Shown here: positions 54,338 to 63,653 of the stretch, piece by piece
Position numbering within the stretch: the first letter of the stretch is position 1
Layout: each line of letters begins with the position of its first letter
NCBI RefSeq assembly: GCF_001552075.1
Contig: NZ_BCQM01000001.1
Span: 1 to 64,000, forward strand
Source: Arthrobacter luteolus NBRC 107841
Lineage (GTDB): Bacteria > Actinomycetota > Actinomycetes > Actinomycetales > Micrococcaceae
Direction: 5' to 3'
DNA: 64,000 nt
Notes under the pieces: model-generated
What the model saw: only the letters and a program-made list of their open reading frames with translations
Told to the model about the DNA's origin: nothing
Databases searched by the model: none
Translations under genes and position numbers: made by a program

Positions 54338-55765
54338 TTAGGCTGGAGGCTTTTTTAGCCCGTGCACCGCGGCGGCCGAGGCCACGCCGAGGATCAGCAG
54401 GGCACCGGCGGCCCCGGCGCTTACCCAGAAGGCTGCGGTGTGTCCGAACTCCTGTGCAAGCGGACCCGCGAGCCCTGAACCGAGCGCGCTCCCGGCGACC
54501 GTCCCGCTGGCGAGGAGGGTCATCACCGTACCCATCAGGTTCGGGGGTGCCAGTTGGGCGCCGATGCCGAAGATGCTGACCATGGTCGGTCCCACGGGGA
54601 TGCCGAGGATGAAAAGGACCACGAGCATCTGCGGAATTCCGGCGGGCAGAAGCAGCAGCAGGGCGGCACCGGTCATGGCCAATGCAGAGAGGGCCCAGCG
54701 CGCGGACTGGCTCAGCCGTTCCGGCCAGAAAGCAACCGACAGTGCTGCCACCGCCGAGCTGATGCCCATCACTGCGTAGAGCAGCCCCGCTGCGTCGGCG
54801 ATGCCGAAGGTGCCGCCAAAGGCGGTGAGGCTTGCCTGCGTGGCCCCGAAGAATGTCCCCATGGCCACCATTCCCAGGATCGGTAGGGCCAGCAGCGCCC
54901 ACGTGCGCCAGACGACGGCGGTTGGCGGGTGCTCCGCGCCGGCGGCGCGGGTCTTCGCCCGGCCCCGGTTCGGACGCCGCCTTCCGGCAGGAGCCACCGT
55001 CTCGGCGGAGCGGTGCAGGGCAAAGGCCGCCACCATGGTTCCGGAGATCACCGCGGCCAGCGCCAGCGGAAGCCACGGCGCCACCGCCGCCGCAAGCAGG
55101 CCCACCAGGGCCGGGCCAAGGACAAAGCTCAGTTCATCCGCCATGCTCTCGTAGGACAGTGCCGTGCCGAGTTCCCGGCCGCTGCGGTCCCTGGCGGTCA
55201 TGGCCATCCAGCGCACACGCGCCAGCGGTCCTACCTGGGCTCCGGTGGCTCCCATGGCAAAGGCAGCTGCGAGCACGGCAGCCAAGGTTCCGCCCGCGGG
55301 CAGCTGCGCTGCGGTAAAGAGGACAGCGAGGATCATCAGTGGGTTGACGACGGCGGCGCCCAGCAGCAGCGGGCGCTGGCCGATGCGGTCCGCCAGGTAT
55401 CCGAGCAGGGGTCCTCCCACTGCGGAGCCCAGGCCTACAGCCCCGGCGGCGAACCCGCCCTGGGCGTAGGAGCCGGTGATGCTGGTGACGAGGGTCAGCG
55501 CGCCGATCGTCAGCATCGCCAGGGGCAGCCGGGCAAGGAACGCGACCGGGAAGAATGCTTTACCCGCGATGTCGAAAATCCGCGCGTAGCGGTTCCTGGG
55601 CGGCTGCTGAGAGAAAGGGGTAGGGGAAGGTGAAGCTGTGCCGGCCTCCGGGGCAGGCTGCGCAGGCGGCGCAGGCGGCGCAGCGGACCGGGCACCGTGC
55701 CCGGCGGTTTGAGGCCCGGCGGGAGGTGATGGGGGCTGTTCAGGCTGCAGGGGATCTCGGGTCAT
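54338..55765 (-). CDS. MFS transporter with proline-rich N-terminal tail
   Basis: 475 residues from ATG 55765 (a GTG at 55783 is also possible; neither has a strong ribosome site). The first ~70 residues are Pro/Ala/Gln-rich and probably disordered in the cytosol. About 12 membrane helices follow, with loop 2-3 pattern GYLADRIGQRPLLLG. The substrate is unknown. It is monocistronic, between the NitT-type operon and sbcC. Confidence 0.88.
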   Translation of the reverse strand: MTRDPLQPEQPPSPPAGPQTAGHGARSAAPPAPPAQPAPEAGTASPSPTPFSQQPPRNRYARIFDIAGKAFFPVAFLARLPLAMLTIGALTLVTSITGSYAQGGFAAGAVGLGSAVGGPLLGYLADRIGQRPLLLGAAVVNPLMILAVLFTAAQLPAGGTLAAVLAAAFAMGATGAQVGPLARVRWMAMTARDRSGRELGTALSYESMADELSFVLGPALVGLLAAAVAPWLPLALAAVISGTMVAAFALHRSAETVAPAGRRRPNRGRAKTRAAGAEHPPTAVVWRTWALLALPILGMVAMGTFFGATQASLTAFGGTFGIADAAGLLYAVMGISSAVAALSVAFWPERLSQSARWALSALAMTGAALLLLLPAGIPQMLVVLFILGIPVGPTMVSIFGIGAQLAPPNLMGTVMTLLASGTVAGSALGSGLAGPLAQEFGHTAAFWVSAGAAGALLILGVASAAAVHGLKKPPA

Positions 55766-55867
55766 TTTTCTGGCTCTGTTCACGCAAAACTGCGCATCGT
55801 CCCTCCTCCCGATGCGCCCGACCCGGTTACACCGTGATTCTACTACTCTCCCCTGTTCTTCCGCTGG

Positions 55868-58800
55868 TCAGGCCGGCAATGCCTCCGCGGCCCGGAACCG
55901 GATGCTGGACCCGTTGCGGCCCCGGGTAATCTGCAGCTGAGCACCAATGCGCTGCTTCATCTCCGCCACATGGCTGACCAGGCCCACCACTCTGCCTCCG
56001 TCCCGGAGCCCTTCCAAGGCATCCATCACCTGTTCCAGCGCTTCGTCGTCCAGGCTGCCGAACCCTTCGTCGACAAAGAGCGTCTCCATGCTGGTGCCGC
56101 CCGATTCCTGCTGTACGACGTCGGCCAGCCCCAGTGCCAGCGCCAGCGATGCCATAAACGATTCCCCTCCCGAAAGGGTGGACGTATCCCGGCGGACCCC
56201 GGTCCAGGCATCAATCACGTGCAGCCCGAGCCCGGCCTTGCGGTTCCCGGAACGGGAATCGTCGTGCACCAGCGAATACCGTCCAGCGGTCATTGCCGCC
56301 AGCCGTTCGGTTGCTGCGGCGGCGACCTGTTCCAGGCGGGCAGCCAGCACATAGGTACTCAGCGCCATGCGGTAGTTGTTCTCACCGTTGCCCCGCGCGG
56401 TATCGGTCACCGATTGCAGCAGTTCAAACCGGCTGCGCAGGGGACGCATCGCTTCGGCTGCAGCAGCAAGCTCTCCGGCCAGTTCCTGGAGCGTTGCCGC
56501 GGACCCCTCCAGGAGGCCGGCCTGGATGCCTCCGTCGGCGACAGCCTGGCGCGCGGAGTCTGCCGCCTCGGCGGCCTCGGCAATGTCCTCCTCATCCGGC
56601 ATGGGCGCCGGTGCGCCGCCGTCATCCTGCGCAGCTGCCGCGTCCTCGCTTTCGCGCCGCATGGCAAGGCGTGCGGTGTCGGCGTCGAGGGTATCGAGGG
56701 TGCTGCGGATCTGCTCTGCCTCGTGCGCCGGAAGCAGGGCGTCCCGGGCTTCATCCGCGTTGAGGAACCCGGTTCCTTCAAGGGCTTCGTCCAGCGCCTG
56801 CCGGCTGGTGGCCTGCGAATTTTCCGCGTAGGCAACGGCCTGCAGGGCAGAGCGCGCAGAGCCGCACAGTCTGCGGAGCGTGCGGAGCGAGGCGACCCGG
56901 TCCTGGAGCGTCGCCGCCCCCTTGCGCAGGTCCGCGCTGCGGCTGCGCAGCGCGGTGATGTCCTCGGCCGCCGAGCGTGCCCGGGCCTCTGCCAGGGCTG
57001 CCTCCTGCAGCAGCTTGGACTCCGCTCCGCCCAGGCTTTCGATCTCCTGTTCCAGCGTCTGCAGGCGCGCTTCGGCTGCAGACAGTTCCGCGGCGGCTGC
57101 TTCGGCCAGGTGCAGCTCGGCCGCCGCTGCTCCGCGTGCCCGCAGTGCGTCCCCGGAATCGGCGTCGCCGCCCTGTGCCTGCAGTGCTGCGGCGGCAGCG
57201 GTGTCCGTCTCGGCTGCTGCCCTGGCTTCCTCCCACAGTTTTTCCGCCGCCTCACTGCTGGCCCGGGCCGCAGTTTCCTCTTCCCGCGCCACAAACTTCC
57301 CGTTTTCGGGAAGCGGCGCGGGGTCTGGATGTTCGCAGCTGCCGCAGACGGGGCAGGCCTCCCCTGCCGCCAGCGAAGCCGCAAGTTCGGCAGCTGCCTG
57401 GTCGAGCCTGAGCTGCAGCAGGTCCTGCCAGCGACCGCGCCGGTCCTGGTACTCCTGCCGGGCGGCGGCAGCAGCTGCTGCTGAAACAGCTGCCGCTGCC
57501 TGGGCCTTGGCGTATCCGGCAATCACAGCCATCAGGTGGTCGGCCTGGTCCATCCGGTCCCGGGCGGATGCCGCTCCGGCAGCCGTGGTCCGCAGGTCCG
57601 GCAAGGCCGTACGCAGGCTGGACTGTTCATTACGCAGCTGGGCTGCGGCTGCGCGCCGCTGGGCAGCTTCGGCCCGGAGCTCACCTTCGAGGGCACGGTC
57701 CTTCTCCAGCCCGCGCTCAAGGCCGGCGAGGCGCTCTGCGTCTGCCAGAGCCGCTTCGGCAGCGCCCAGCTCCGACGCCGTGGCTGTCTCCAAGCCATCC
57801 AGCTCCTGGGCACCTGGCCAGGTGCCGTCTACCGGCTCCCGGCAGCTGGCCGGCACCAGTGGCGCCATGCCTGCCGCGCCGGCAGCCTCGGCCAGTGCGG
57901 CCAGTGCGGAACCGGCATCCGCAGCCGCCTTCTCCACACTGCGCCCGGCGGAATCGCAGGCAGCCAGGTAACCGGCCAGGCCTTCAGCGCGCGCATGCGC
58001 TGCGAGGGCTCCGCGCAGCGGAACGCTGGCAGCCTGGCGGATTGAGAGCTCCCGCTCATCCGTTTCCAGCTGCAGCAGCGCCAGGCCCCGGGCCCGGCGC
58101 GATTGGAGCCGGTGCAGGCTGGCCTCAGCCTGGGACAGTTCGTTCCGCCGCTGTTCCTGTCCCGTGCGGAAGGCTGCGAGCCGGTCCGCCACTGCCGTTT
58201 GGATGGCCTCGAGCCAGGCAGCCGGATCGCCGTCCGGCTCTGCGGAAAACGCCGGCCCGGACCCGCCGCCGGCACTGCGCTCTCCGGCACCGGGCAGGAC
58301 CGCGTCGTCGTCCGCCAGGAGCCGCAGGGACCGGGACGCTTCGCTGCGCACCTGGGCCAGGATCAGATCCGTGGCGGACTGTGCCGCCGCCAGTTCCGAC
58401 TGTGCAGCGGCCGTCTGGTCCCTGAGCTGCCGTTCAATCTCCTCGAAACGCCAGGTGCCAAACAGGCGCTGGAGCAGCTCGGCGCGCGAGGTGGCGTCGG
58501 CGCGCAGGAAGGCCGCGAAGTCACCCTGGGGCAGCATGACCACGCGGGTGAACTGTTCGCAGCTCATGCCCAGGAGGTCCTGGATTTCTGCTGCTGCTTC
58601 GTCGTTGCGGGTGGTTTTCTGCACCCATTCGCCGTGGACCAGTTCACGCAGCAGGGTGCGGGCCTGTTCTGTCACCGTGCCGGTGCTGCTTCCGGCCCGT
58701 TTGGCCGGACGCTCCCACTGCGGGCTGCGCACCACTTCGAAGCGCCGCGGCCCGGCGCTGAAGTCCAGCACCACTTCGGGTGGTGTTCCGGGAGCTGCAT

Positions 58801-59008
58801 GATCGCTGCGGAGCTTCCGGGCAGCCTGCCGCGCGCCCGGGACGGAACCATAGAGCGCGAAGCAGACCGCGTCCAGCACGCTGGTTTTGCCCGCACCGGT
58901 GGGACCGTTCAGCAGGAACAGGCCCTGTGCCCCCAGCTCGTCGAAGTCGACAATCTGACGCTCGGCGAAGGGCCCGAACGCCTGCATTTCCAGCCGGTGA
59001 ATCCTCAT
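55868..59008 (-). CDS. sbcC: Exonuclease SbcC, SMC-like ATPase subunit
   Basis: 1046 residues. The N-terminal ATPase half has Walker A NGPTGAGKTS. Two long Ala/Glu-rich coiled-coil arms follow, with the zinc-hook CPVC (in GEACPVCGSCEHPDP) between them near residue 560. The C-terminal half has signature LSGGESF and Walker B FVDEGFGSLDDE. With SbcD it forms the bacterial Rad50-Mre11 complex that opens DNA hairpins and processes double-strand ends. It overlaps sbcD by four bases, so the subunits are coupled. Confidence 0.96.
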   Translation of the reverse strand: MRIHRLEMQAFGPFAERQIVDFDELGAQGLFLLNGPTGAGKTSVLDAVCFALYGSVPGARQAARKLRSDHAAPGTPPEVVLDFSAGPRRFEVVRSPQWERPAKRAGSSTGTVTEQARTLLRELVHGEWVQKTTRNDEAAAEIQDLLGMSCEQFTRVVMLPQGDFAAFLRADATSRAELLQRLFGTWRFEEIERQLRDQTAAAQSELAAAQSATDLILAQVRSEASRSLRLLADDDAVLPGAGERSAGGGSGPAFSAEPDGDPAAWLEAIQTAVADRLAAFRTGQEQRRNELSQAEASLHRLQSRRARGLALLQLETDERELSIRQAASVPLRGALAAHARAEGLAGYLAACDSAGRSVEKAAADAGSALAALAEAAGAAGMAPLVPASCREPVDGTWPGAQELDGLETATASELGAAEAALADAERLAGLERGLEKDRALEGELRAEAAQRRAAAAQLRNEQSSLRTALPDLRTTAAGAASARDRMDQADHLMAVIAGYAKAQAAAAVSAAAAAAARQEYQDRRGRWQDLLQLRLDQAAAELAASLAAGEACPVCGSCEHPDPAPLPENGKFVAREEETAARASSEAAEKLWEEARAAAETDTAAAAALQAQGGDADSGDALRARGAAAAELHLAEAAAAELSAAEARLQTLEQEIESLGGAESKLLQEAALAEARARSAAEDITALRSRSADLRKGAATLQDRVASLRTLRRLCGSARSALQAVAYAENSQATSRQALDEALEGTGFLNADEARDALLPAHEAEQIRSTLDTLDADTARLAMRRESEDAAAAQDDGGAPAPMPDEEDIAEAAEAADSARQAVADGGIQAGLLEGSAATLQELAGELAAAAEAMRPLRSRFELLQSVTDTARGNGENNYRMALSTYVLAARLEQVAAAATERLAAMTAGRYSLVHDDSRSGNRKAGLGLHVIDAWTGVRRDTSTLSGGESFMASLALALGLADVVQQESGGTSMETLFVDEGFGSLDDEALEQVMDALEGLRDGGRVVGLVSHVAEMKQRIGAQLQITRGRNGSSIRFRAAEALPA

Positions 59009-60171
59009 TTAGCCACCTCCGCCGCGTTGACCTTCTCCAGGACTTCCACAAAGAGGTCCTTCTCCTCGGGGGCCGCCTCACGGGAACGAACGTGATCCAG
59101 GAACCCGCAGCAGATATCCAGGTCATCGGTGGCCCGGGCCAGGCGCCGGCTGTAGCTTTCGTTAACGCCCCGGGTCCCCGAAGCAGGTTCGAACGCCAGC
59201 ACCAGGGTCCCCGGGAACCGGGAGCGGATGCGTTCCATGGCCTTGGCCGGACGGTCGTTATCTGTCAAGGTGACCTGGCACCAGGCGTCTTCCGCGGCGT
59301 TCAGGGCAGGGTCGGCCAGCAGCCCGTCCAGGGTTCCGCGGAGCACTTCGAGGCGTTTGGGCGCGTCCCAGGGCATGGGCGTGACGCTGACCAGGCCAGC
59401 GGATCCGATCTCTACGAGCAGTCCGCCCTTGGACTGGCGGGCCTCGGAGAATGAATATGGCAGCGGTGAGCCGCTGTACCAGACGTTGGGGGCCAGCTCC
59501 TGCCGGCCGTGAAGGTGCCCCAGGGCAGCGTAGGTGAACCCGGTAAAGAGGTCCAGCGGGACGGCGCCGACCCCGCCCACGGAGAGGTCCCGTTCGCTGT
59601 CCGAGGTGATCCCGCCGCTGGCGAAGGTGTGGGCCATCACCAGGGGAAGGACGGGTGCGCCTTCCGCTTCCCGCTGGGCTGTATCCTCCCGGATCCGGCG
59701 GAGCGCCTCGCCCAGGACTCCGGCGTGGCTGGGCTGGATGTCCGCCCCGAGCTCGGGAGCCGCCAGCCGGGGCTCCAGATAGGGAATGCCGTAGACGGCC
59801 ACGGTGGCCGGGCCGTCCTGCAGCAGCACCGGCGAGGTGATCGATTCGATTCCGGTGCGAAGGTGTACGCCGCCCTGCTCGAAGATCCGTCCGCCGAATC
59901 CCAGGCGGGCCGCTGAATCGTGGTTGCCGCTGGTCAGGATGACGCGGGCGCCGGCTGCGGTGATGCCCGCCAGCGCCTCATCCAAGAGCCGGACCACGTC
60001 GACCCCGGGAAGGGCACGGTCGTACACGTCACCGGAGATCAGGACGGCGTCCACCCGGGAGCCCCGGACGGTTTCCAGCAGCTGGCTGAGGAACGCCCGC
60101 TGGGCTTCCAGCATGCCGACGCCGTGGAAGGAACGGCCAAGGTGCCAGTCTGAGGTGTGCAGGATTCGCAT
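59005..60171 (-). CDS. sbcD: Exonuclease SbcD, Mre11-like nuclease subunit
   Basis: 388 residues. The five phosphoesterase metal motifs are visible: TSDWHLG, SGDVYDR, SGNHDS, MAHTF and GHLHG. The last is the usual GHxH form. It starts the sbcD-sbcC operon; its stop overlaps the sbcC start. It cuts DNA in an ATP-driven manner together with SbcC. The C-terminal capping domain (EVLRGTLDGLL and EKDLFVEVLEKVNAAE) is normal. Confidence 0.96.
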   Translation of the reverse strand: MRILHTSDWHLGRSFHGVGMLEAQRAFLSQLLETVRGSRVDAVLISGDVYDRALPGVDVVRLLDEALAGITAAGARVILTSGNHDSAARLGFGGRIFEQGGVHLRTGIESITSPVLLQDGPATVAVYGIPYLEPRLAAPELGADIQPSHAGVLGEALRRIREDTAQREAEGAPVLPLVMAHTFASGGITSDSERDLSVGGVGAVPLDLFTGFTYAALGHLHGRQELAPNVWYSGSPLPYSFSEARQSKGGLLVEIGSAGLVSVTPMPWDAPKRLEVLRGTLDGLLADPALNAAEDAWCQVTLTDNDRPAKAMERIRSRFPGTLVLAFEPASGTRGVNESYSRRLARATDDLDICCGFLDHVRSREAAPEEKDLFVEVLEKVNAAEVAK

Positions 60172-60192
60172 ACCTTCAAACTACCGTCCTCC

Positions 60193-60241
60193 GGTGACAC
60201 CTCCGTTCCGCAGGGCCTGCCCGCGGAACGGAGGTGTCACC
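60193..60241. repeat. Perfect 19-bp inverted repeat between aquaporin and sbcD
   Basis: Arms of 19 bases beginning GGTGACACC and ending GGTGTCACC are exact complements, with an 11-base loop. It lies 21 bases after the aquaporin stop on the minus strand. It is likely a terminator, although no U-tract follows; it also overlaps the region where sbcD transcription should start. Confidence 0.65.
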
Positions 60242-60262
60242 CGGAAGGAAGGTGTGCCGCAG

Positions 60263-61330
60263 CTACGGCCGCTTGGGTTCGGTGGTTCCGCCGGGGGCGT
60301 CCCCGTCAGCCGGACCTTCTGTGCTTTCGCTCTCAAGCCTGTCTCCGGGGGCAGGCTTGGCTCCCGAAGCCGGGGCCGACTCGTCCTGGTCGAAGAATCC
60401 GCGGGCATCCTCCCGCTCCTGCGTCCGGGCATCCTCAGCCCGCGTTCGCGCTCCGGTATCCGGAGCGCCGGCAGCAACCGCGCCGGATGCAACGGTCGTG
60501 TCTGCGGCGGGTTCGTCGACTGCCTCAACCTCGTCGAGGTACTCCTCCTCGGAGATTTCCACGGCCGTGCTGCCGGCAAGATCCAGGCTGCGGTAGATCA
60601 GGCCGGTGATGGCAGCACCGAGCAGGGGTGCCAGCCAGAACAGCCAGAGCTGGCCCACGGCCCAGTTTTCGGCGAAGATCGCCGTCGCCGTCGAACGCGC
60701 GGGGTTAATGGACCCGCCCGTGATGGGAACCAGGAAGGTGAGCAGTGCGGCGTAGGTGACGCCGACGGCGAAGGCCCCGGCCGCTGCGGAGAGCCGGCTT
60801 CCGGAACCCAGGAAGACGGCAGTGAGCAGCGCCGCGGCAATAACCTCGGTCAGCAGGGCACCGGCCAGCGGGAACTGGGTGGCGGAGTTTTCAGCAAAGC
60901 CGTTGGCAACGGCGGAGAAGAAGGGCTGCGTCTCGGGGATCTGGGGATGTCCGGTCATGGACACCCAGAGAATCACCGCAGCGAGGACCGCTCCGACCAC
61001 CTGGGCCACGATGTAGGGAAGAACCGACTTCCACTCCGTCCGTCCCGCCATGGCACTGGCCACCGTGATGGTGGGAATGAAGTGGCCGCCGGAAATGTAG
61101 CCGAAGGCGACCATTGCCGCAGCAAGGACCAGGCCGAAGGCCAGAGGCGCGGACAGGCCGCCGGTGGGGTTGAAGAAGGCGACGCCCAGGCCCACCAACA
61201 CCACCAGGAAGGAGCCGGCCGCTTCGGCAACGCTGCGCCCAAGGAGCCCATACCCGCGAAGGTGCGTCGGGGATACGCTCTCGGTTTGTGTCCCAGCCCG
61301 GGCGGCTGGGAAGTGTGGCTCTGCAGTCAT
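60263..61330 (-). CDS. Aquaporin/MIP-family channel with altered first NPA motif
   Basis: 355 residues from ATG 61330. Six membrane helices (about 32-270) show the MIP fold. The first pore half-helix, normally GGHxNPA, reads GGHFIPTIT (residues 81-89), so Asn and Ala are replaced by Ile and Thr. The second NPA is intact in GGSINPARS (209-211), followed by the selectivity arginine. The C-terminal ~90 residues are a long acidic, disordered tail, EISEEEYLDEVEAVDEP onward. Selectivity is uncertain: water, glycerol or neither. It is followed by a perfect inverted repeat. Confidence 0.82.
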   Translation of the reverse strand: MTAEPHFPAARAGTQTESVSPTHLRGYGLLGRSVAEAAGSFLVVLVGLGVAFFNPTGGLSAPLAFGLVLAAAMVAFGYISGGHFIPTITVASAMAGRTEWKSVLPYIVAQVVGAVLAAVILWVSMTGHPQIPETQPFFSAVANGFAENSATQFPLAGALLTEVIAAALLTAVFLGSGSRLSAAAGAFAVGVTYAALLTFLVPITGGSINPARSTATAIFAENWAVGQLWLFWLAPLLGAAITGLIYRSLDLAGSTAVEISEEEYLDEVEAVDEPAADTTVASGAVAAGAPDTGARTRAEDARTQEREDARGFFDQDESAPASGAKPAPGDRLESESTEGPADGDAPGGTTEPKRP

Positions 61331-61522
61331 GGAGGAGGTGTTCCTAACGGTTGGAGACATGTGATTGCCGCGGACGGCAGGTGGCACCCGGCCGGAACGG
61401 GCCGGCGGCGTGCAAACCACCCAAGACTTCCATCGCTACCTGAGAGTCTGCTGGGTGCGCACTGAGCATACACTCGCGGACTTCCGGGCGGCAGTGACCC
61501 GGCGGCCACCTATGCTTGAGAT

Positions 61523-62605
61523 GTGAAAGAATCCCCCGAATCAAGCGCCGGCGCGTCCGTAGACGCCGCTCATTTCCGGAACAAAGTCCACGGCTGCCTG
61601 CTCGGCGGAGCCCTCGGGGACGCCCTCGGCTACGCGGTGGAATTCGAATCGCTGGAGGGCATCAGGGACCGCTTCGGAGACACCGGGCTGACGGGCTTCA
61701 GCCAGCTGGCCGCTCCGGCTCCTGTTTCAGACGACACGCAGATGACCCTCTACACCGTGGACGGCCTTGTCGATGTGCTGCAGTGGGCCAACGACGGTGT
61801 CGGCGCCGATGAGACAGCCTGCCTGTGGCTCGCCTACCTGCGCTGGATGAAGACGCAGGGGCTGCAGCTTCCGGGCAATGCTCCCAACCAGCCGGACCGC
61901 TGGATCGACGGCCAGGAGGTCCTCCGCCACCGCCGGGACCCCGCCAATGCCTGCATCTCTGCCCTGATGACCGGAGAGATGGGAACCCGGTTCCGCCCGG
62001 TCAACCCGGATTCCAAGGAGAGCGGAGCCGTCACCCGCTCGGCACCCTTTGGCCTGCTGCCCTACGTCGCCGATGATGTCCTCTACCGGTTCAGCACCGA
62101 CGGCGCGGCGCTCACCCACGGACACGCTTCTGCCCTCCACAGTGCTGCGGTCTTCAGCACGCTCATCCATGACCTGCTGCCCGAAGGTGCCACTCTGCAG
62201 GCTGCGGCGGAACAGGCGGTGGAGCGCGCCGCTGCCGGCGGTGTTCCGGAACTGACCGGCAGGCTCAGGGCCGCCGTCGCCCTCGCCTCTGAGCAGGACG
62301 TGGCGGCCGAACGCATGACCGAGGTTCTCGGTGAGGGCTGGGTCGCTGAAGAGACGCTGGCCATCGGACTCTTCGCGGCCCTGTCCGCACGGCGTGCAGG
62401 CACACCGGAGGCGCAGTTCCGGAAGGCGATGGCGGTGGCCGTGAACCACGACGGCGACAGCGATGCGACGGCGTCGGTTGCCGGCAACATCCTCGGCGCA
62501 CTGTACGGCCTGGAAGCCCTGCCCCAGGAATGGATCCAGGCCATCGATGCTGCGGACACCGTGGAAAAAATGGCCCAGGCGCTGATCCGCGTCACTGTGG
62601 GCTGA
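61523..62605 (+). CDS. ADP-ribosylglycohydrolase-family protein
   Basis: 360 residues from a GTG. The fold's metal motifs are intact: GALGDALGYAVEF near residue 30, SDDTQM (69-74), and HDGDSDATAS near residue 310, which together bind two magnesium ions in ARH3/DraG-type enzymes. It would remove ADP-ribose from proteins or nucleic acids, or hydrolyse a related ADP-ribosyl compound. No ADP-ribosyltransferase or macrodomain gene is adjacent. The N-terminal ~20 residues are a polar tail. It may be monocistronic, divergent from the aquaporin gene. Confidence 0.88.
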   Translation: MKESPESSAGASVDAAHFRNKVHGCLLGGALGDALGYAVEFESLEGIRDRFGDTGLTGFSQLAAPAPVSDDTQMTLYTVDGLVDVLQWANDGVGADETACLWLAYLRWMKTQGLQLPGNAPNQPDRWIDGQEVLRHRRDPANACISALMTGEMGTRFRPVNPDSKESGAVTRSAPFGLLPYVADDVLYRFSTDGAALTHGHASALHSAAVFSTLIHDLLPEGATLQAAAEQAVERAAAGGVPELTGRLRAAVALASEQDVAAERMTEVLGEGWVAEETLAIGLFAALSARRAGTPEAQFRKAMAVAVNHDGDSDATASVAGNILGALYGLEALPQEWIQAIDAADTVEKMAQALIRVTVG

Positions 62606-62647
62606 CTCCGGACCGGCTGGCCGGGGCTGCTGGCTCCCGGGAACTGG

Positions 62648-63652
62648 CTACTGGCTGCCGAGCGGCCAGGTTCCGCCGATCATCTGCAGGAATTCGGCCT
62701 CGGAGAGCACTTCGATCCGCTGGCCGCGTTCGTGCAGGTCCAGCACCCGGCGGGCCTTGCCGGTCACCCGGCCGTTACGCAGGTCCCCGGCTTCGAACCC
62801 GTCGCCGACCACCAGCACCGTCGTCGAGCGGGTCACGGCGCTGGCGGGGCGTGCCCCCAGTTCCGCTGCGCGGTCCTTCGCCTGCTGGCGCGGCATCCCC
62901 AGGTTGCCGGTAAACACCACGGTCTGGCCGAAGAGCGGGTGGCCCGGTTGGGCGGCAGGATTCGGTGGCGGATTGACCCCTTCGGACGGCCAGCTGTTCC
63001 AGCTCCCGGCAGTCTTCGCGGTTCCGGTGCCTCGTTCCAGCGCATCCCTTGTCGCCTTGGAGAGCGGGTCAATGCCGGGGCGGTAGGCCGGGGCATGGTT
63101 CGGCAACATGTTCTGTAAGGCGAAAAACTCCGCCAGCTCCGTGGCACCGGAGCGGCGGATAACGTCAATCATGATCCCGGCGCAGGCCCGTGCATCAGCG
63201 GTCGCGTCGTGGTGGTTTTCCAGCGGTACGCCGGCGGCCTCTGCCACGAAAGGCAGGGAGTGGGAGGGCAGCGAATAGGTCCGCCGGGAGAGCATAACGG
63301 TGCAGGCATAGTCATAGGCCGGACCGGGCAGGCCGGAGACTTCCAGGGCCGAGCGGATGACCCCCAGGTCGAAGGCCGCGTTGTGCGCCACGAGCAGGTC
63401 CTGCCCGATGAACGCGCCGATTTCCGGGAACAGCTCGCCGAACCGCGGCTTGCCCGCAACCATCGCGTCCTCGATGCCGTGGATGCCGGTGTTGCGCCGG
63501 TCAAAGAAGTCGTGGCCTTCCGGCGGCCGCATCAGCCAGGACGCTTCCTCGACGATCCTGCCGTCCCGGACCTTGCTCAGTCCCACCGAGCAGGGCGAGC
63601 CCCGGAAACCGTTCGCTGTTTCAAAGTCGATGGAGGTGAAATCCACGCCCAC
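62648..63652 (-). CDS. DEDDh exonuclease with C-terminal BRCT domain
   Basis: 334 residues. An RNase T / PolIII-epsilon-like exonuclease domain (about 4-170) has the D-x-E pair in SIDFETANG, AHNAAFDLGV and HHDATADARACA, giving the DEDDh metal set. A linker leads to a BRCT-type domain (about 240-330) with FTGNLGMPRQQAKDRAAELG and VLVVGDG. The form occurs in actinobacteria and suggests a DNA-repair or proofreading-like activity. It starts one base after the stop of the DedA-type gene, so the two may be co-transcribed. Confidence 0.88.
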   Translation of the reverse strand: MGVDFTSIDFETANGFRGSPCSVGLSKVRDGRIVEEASWLMRPPEGHDFFDRRNTGIHGIEDAMVAGKPRFGELFPEIGAFIGQDLLVAHNAAFDLGVIRSALEVSGLPGPAYDYACTVMLSRRTYSLPSHSLPFVAEAAGVPLENHHDATADARACAGIMIDVIRRSGATELAEFFALQNMLPNHAPAYRPGIDPLSKATRDALERGTGTAKTAGSWNSWPSEGVNPPPNPAAQPGHPLFGQTVVFTGNLGMPRQQAKDRAAELGARPASAVTRSTTVLVVGDGFEAGDLRNGRVTGKARRVLDLHERGQRIEVLSEAEFLQMIGGTWPLGSQ

Positions 63653-63653
63653 G

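Noticed and set aside
55970-57484. Plus-strand frames opposite sbcC, rich in Arg/Pro/Ser
   Set aside because: They are shadows of the coiled-coil Ala/Glu repeats of SbcC and show no ribosome site or motif.
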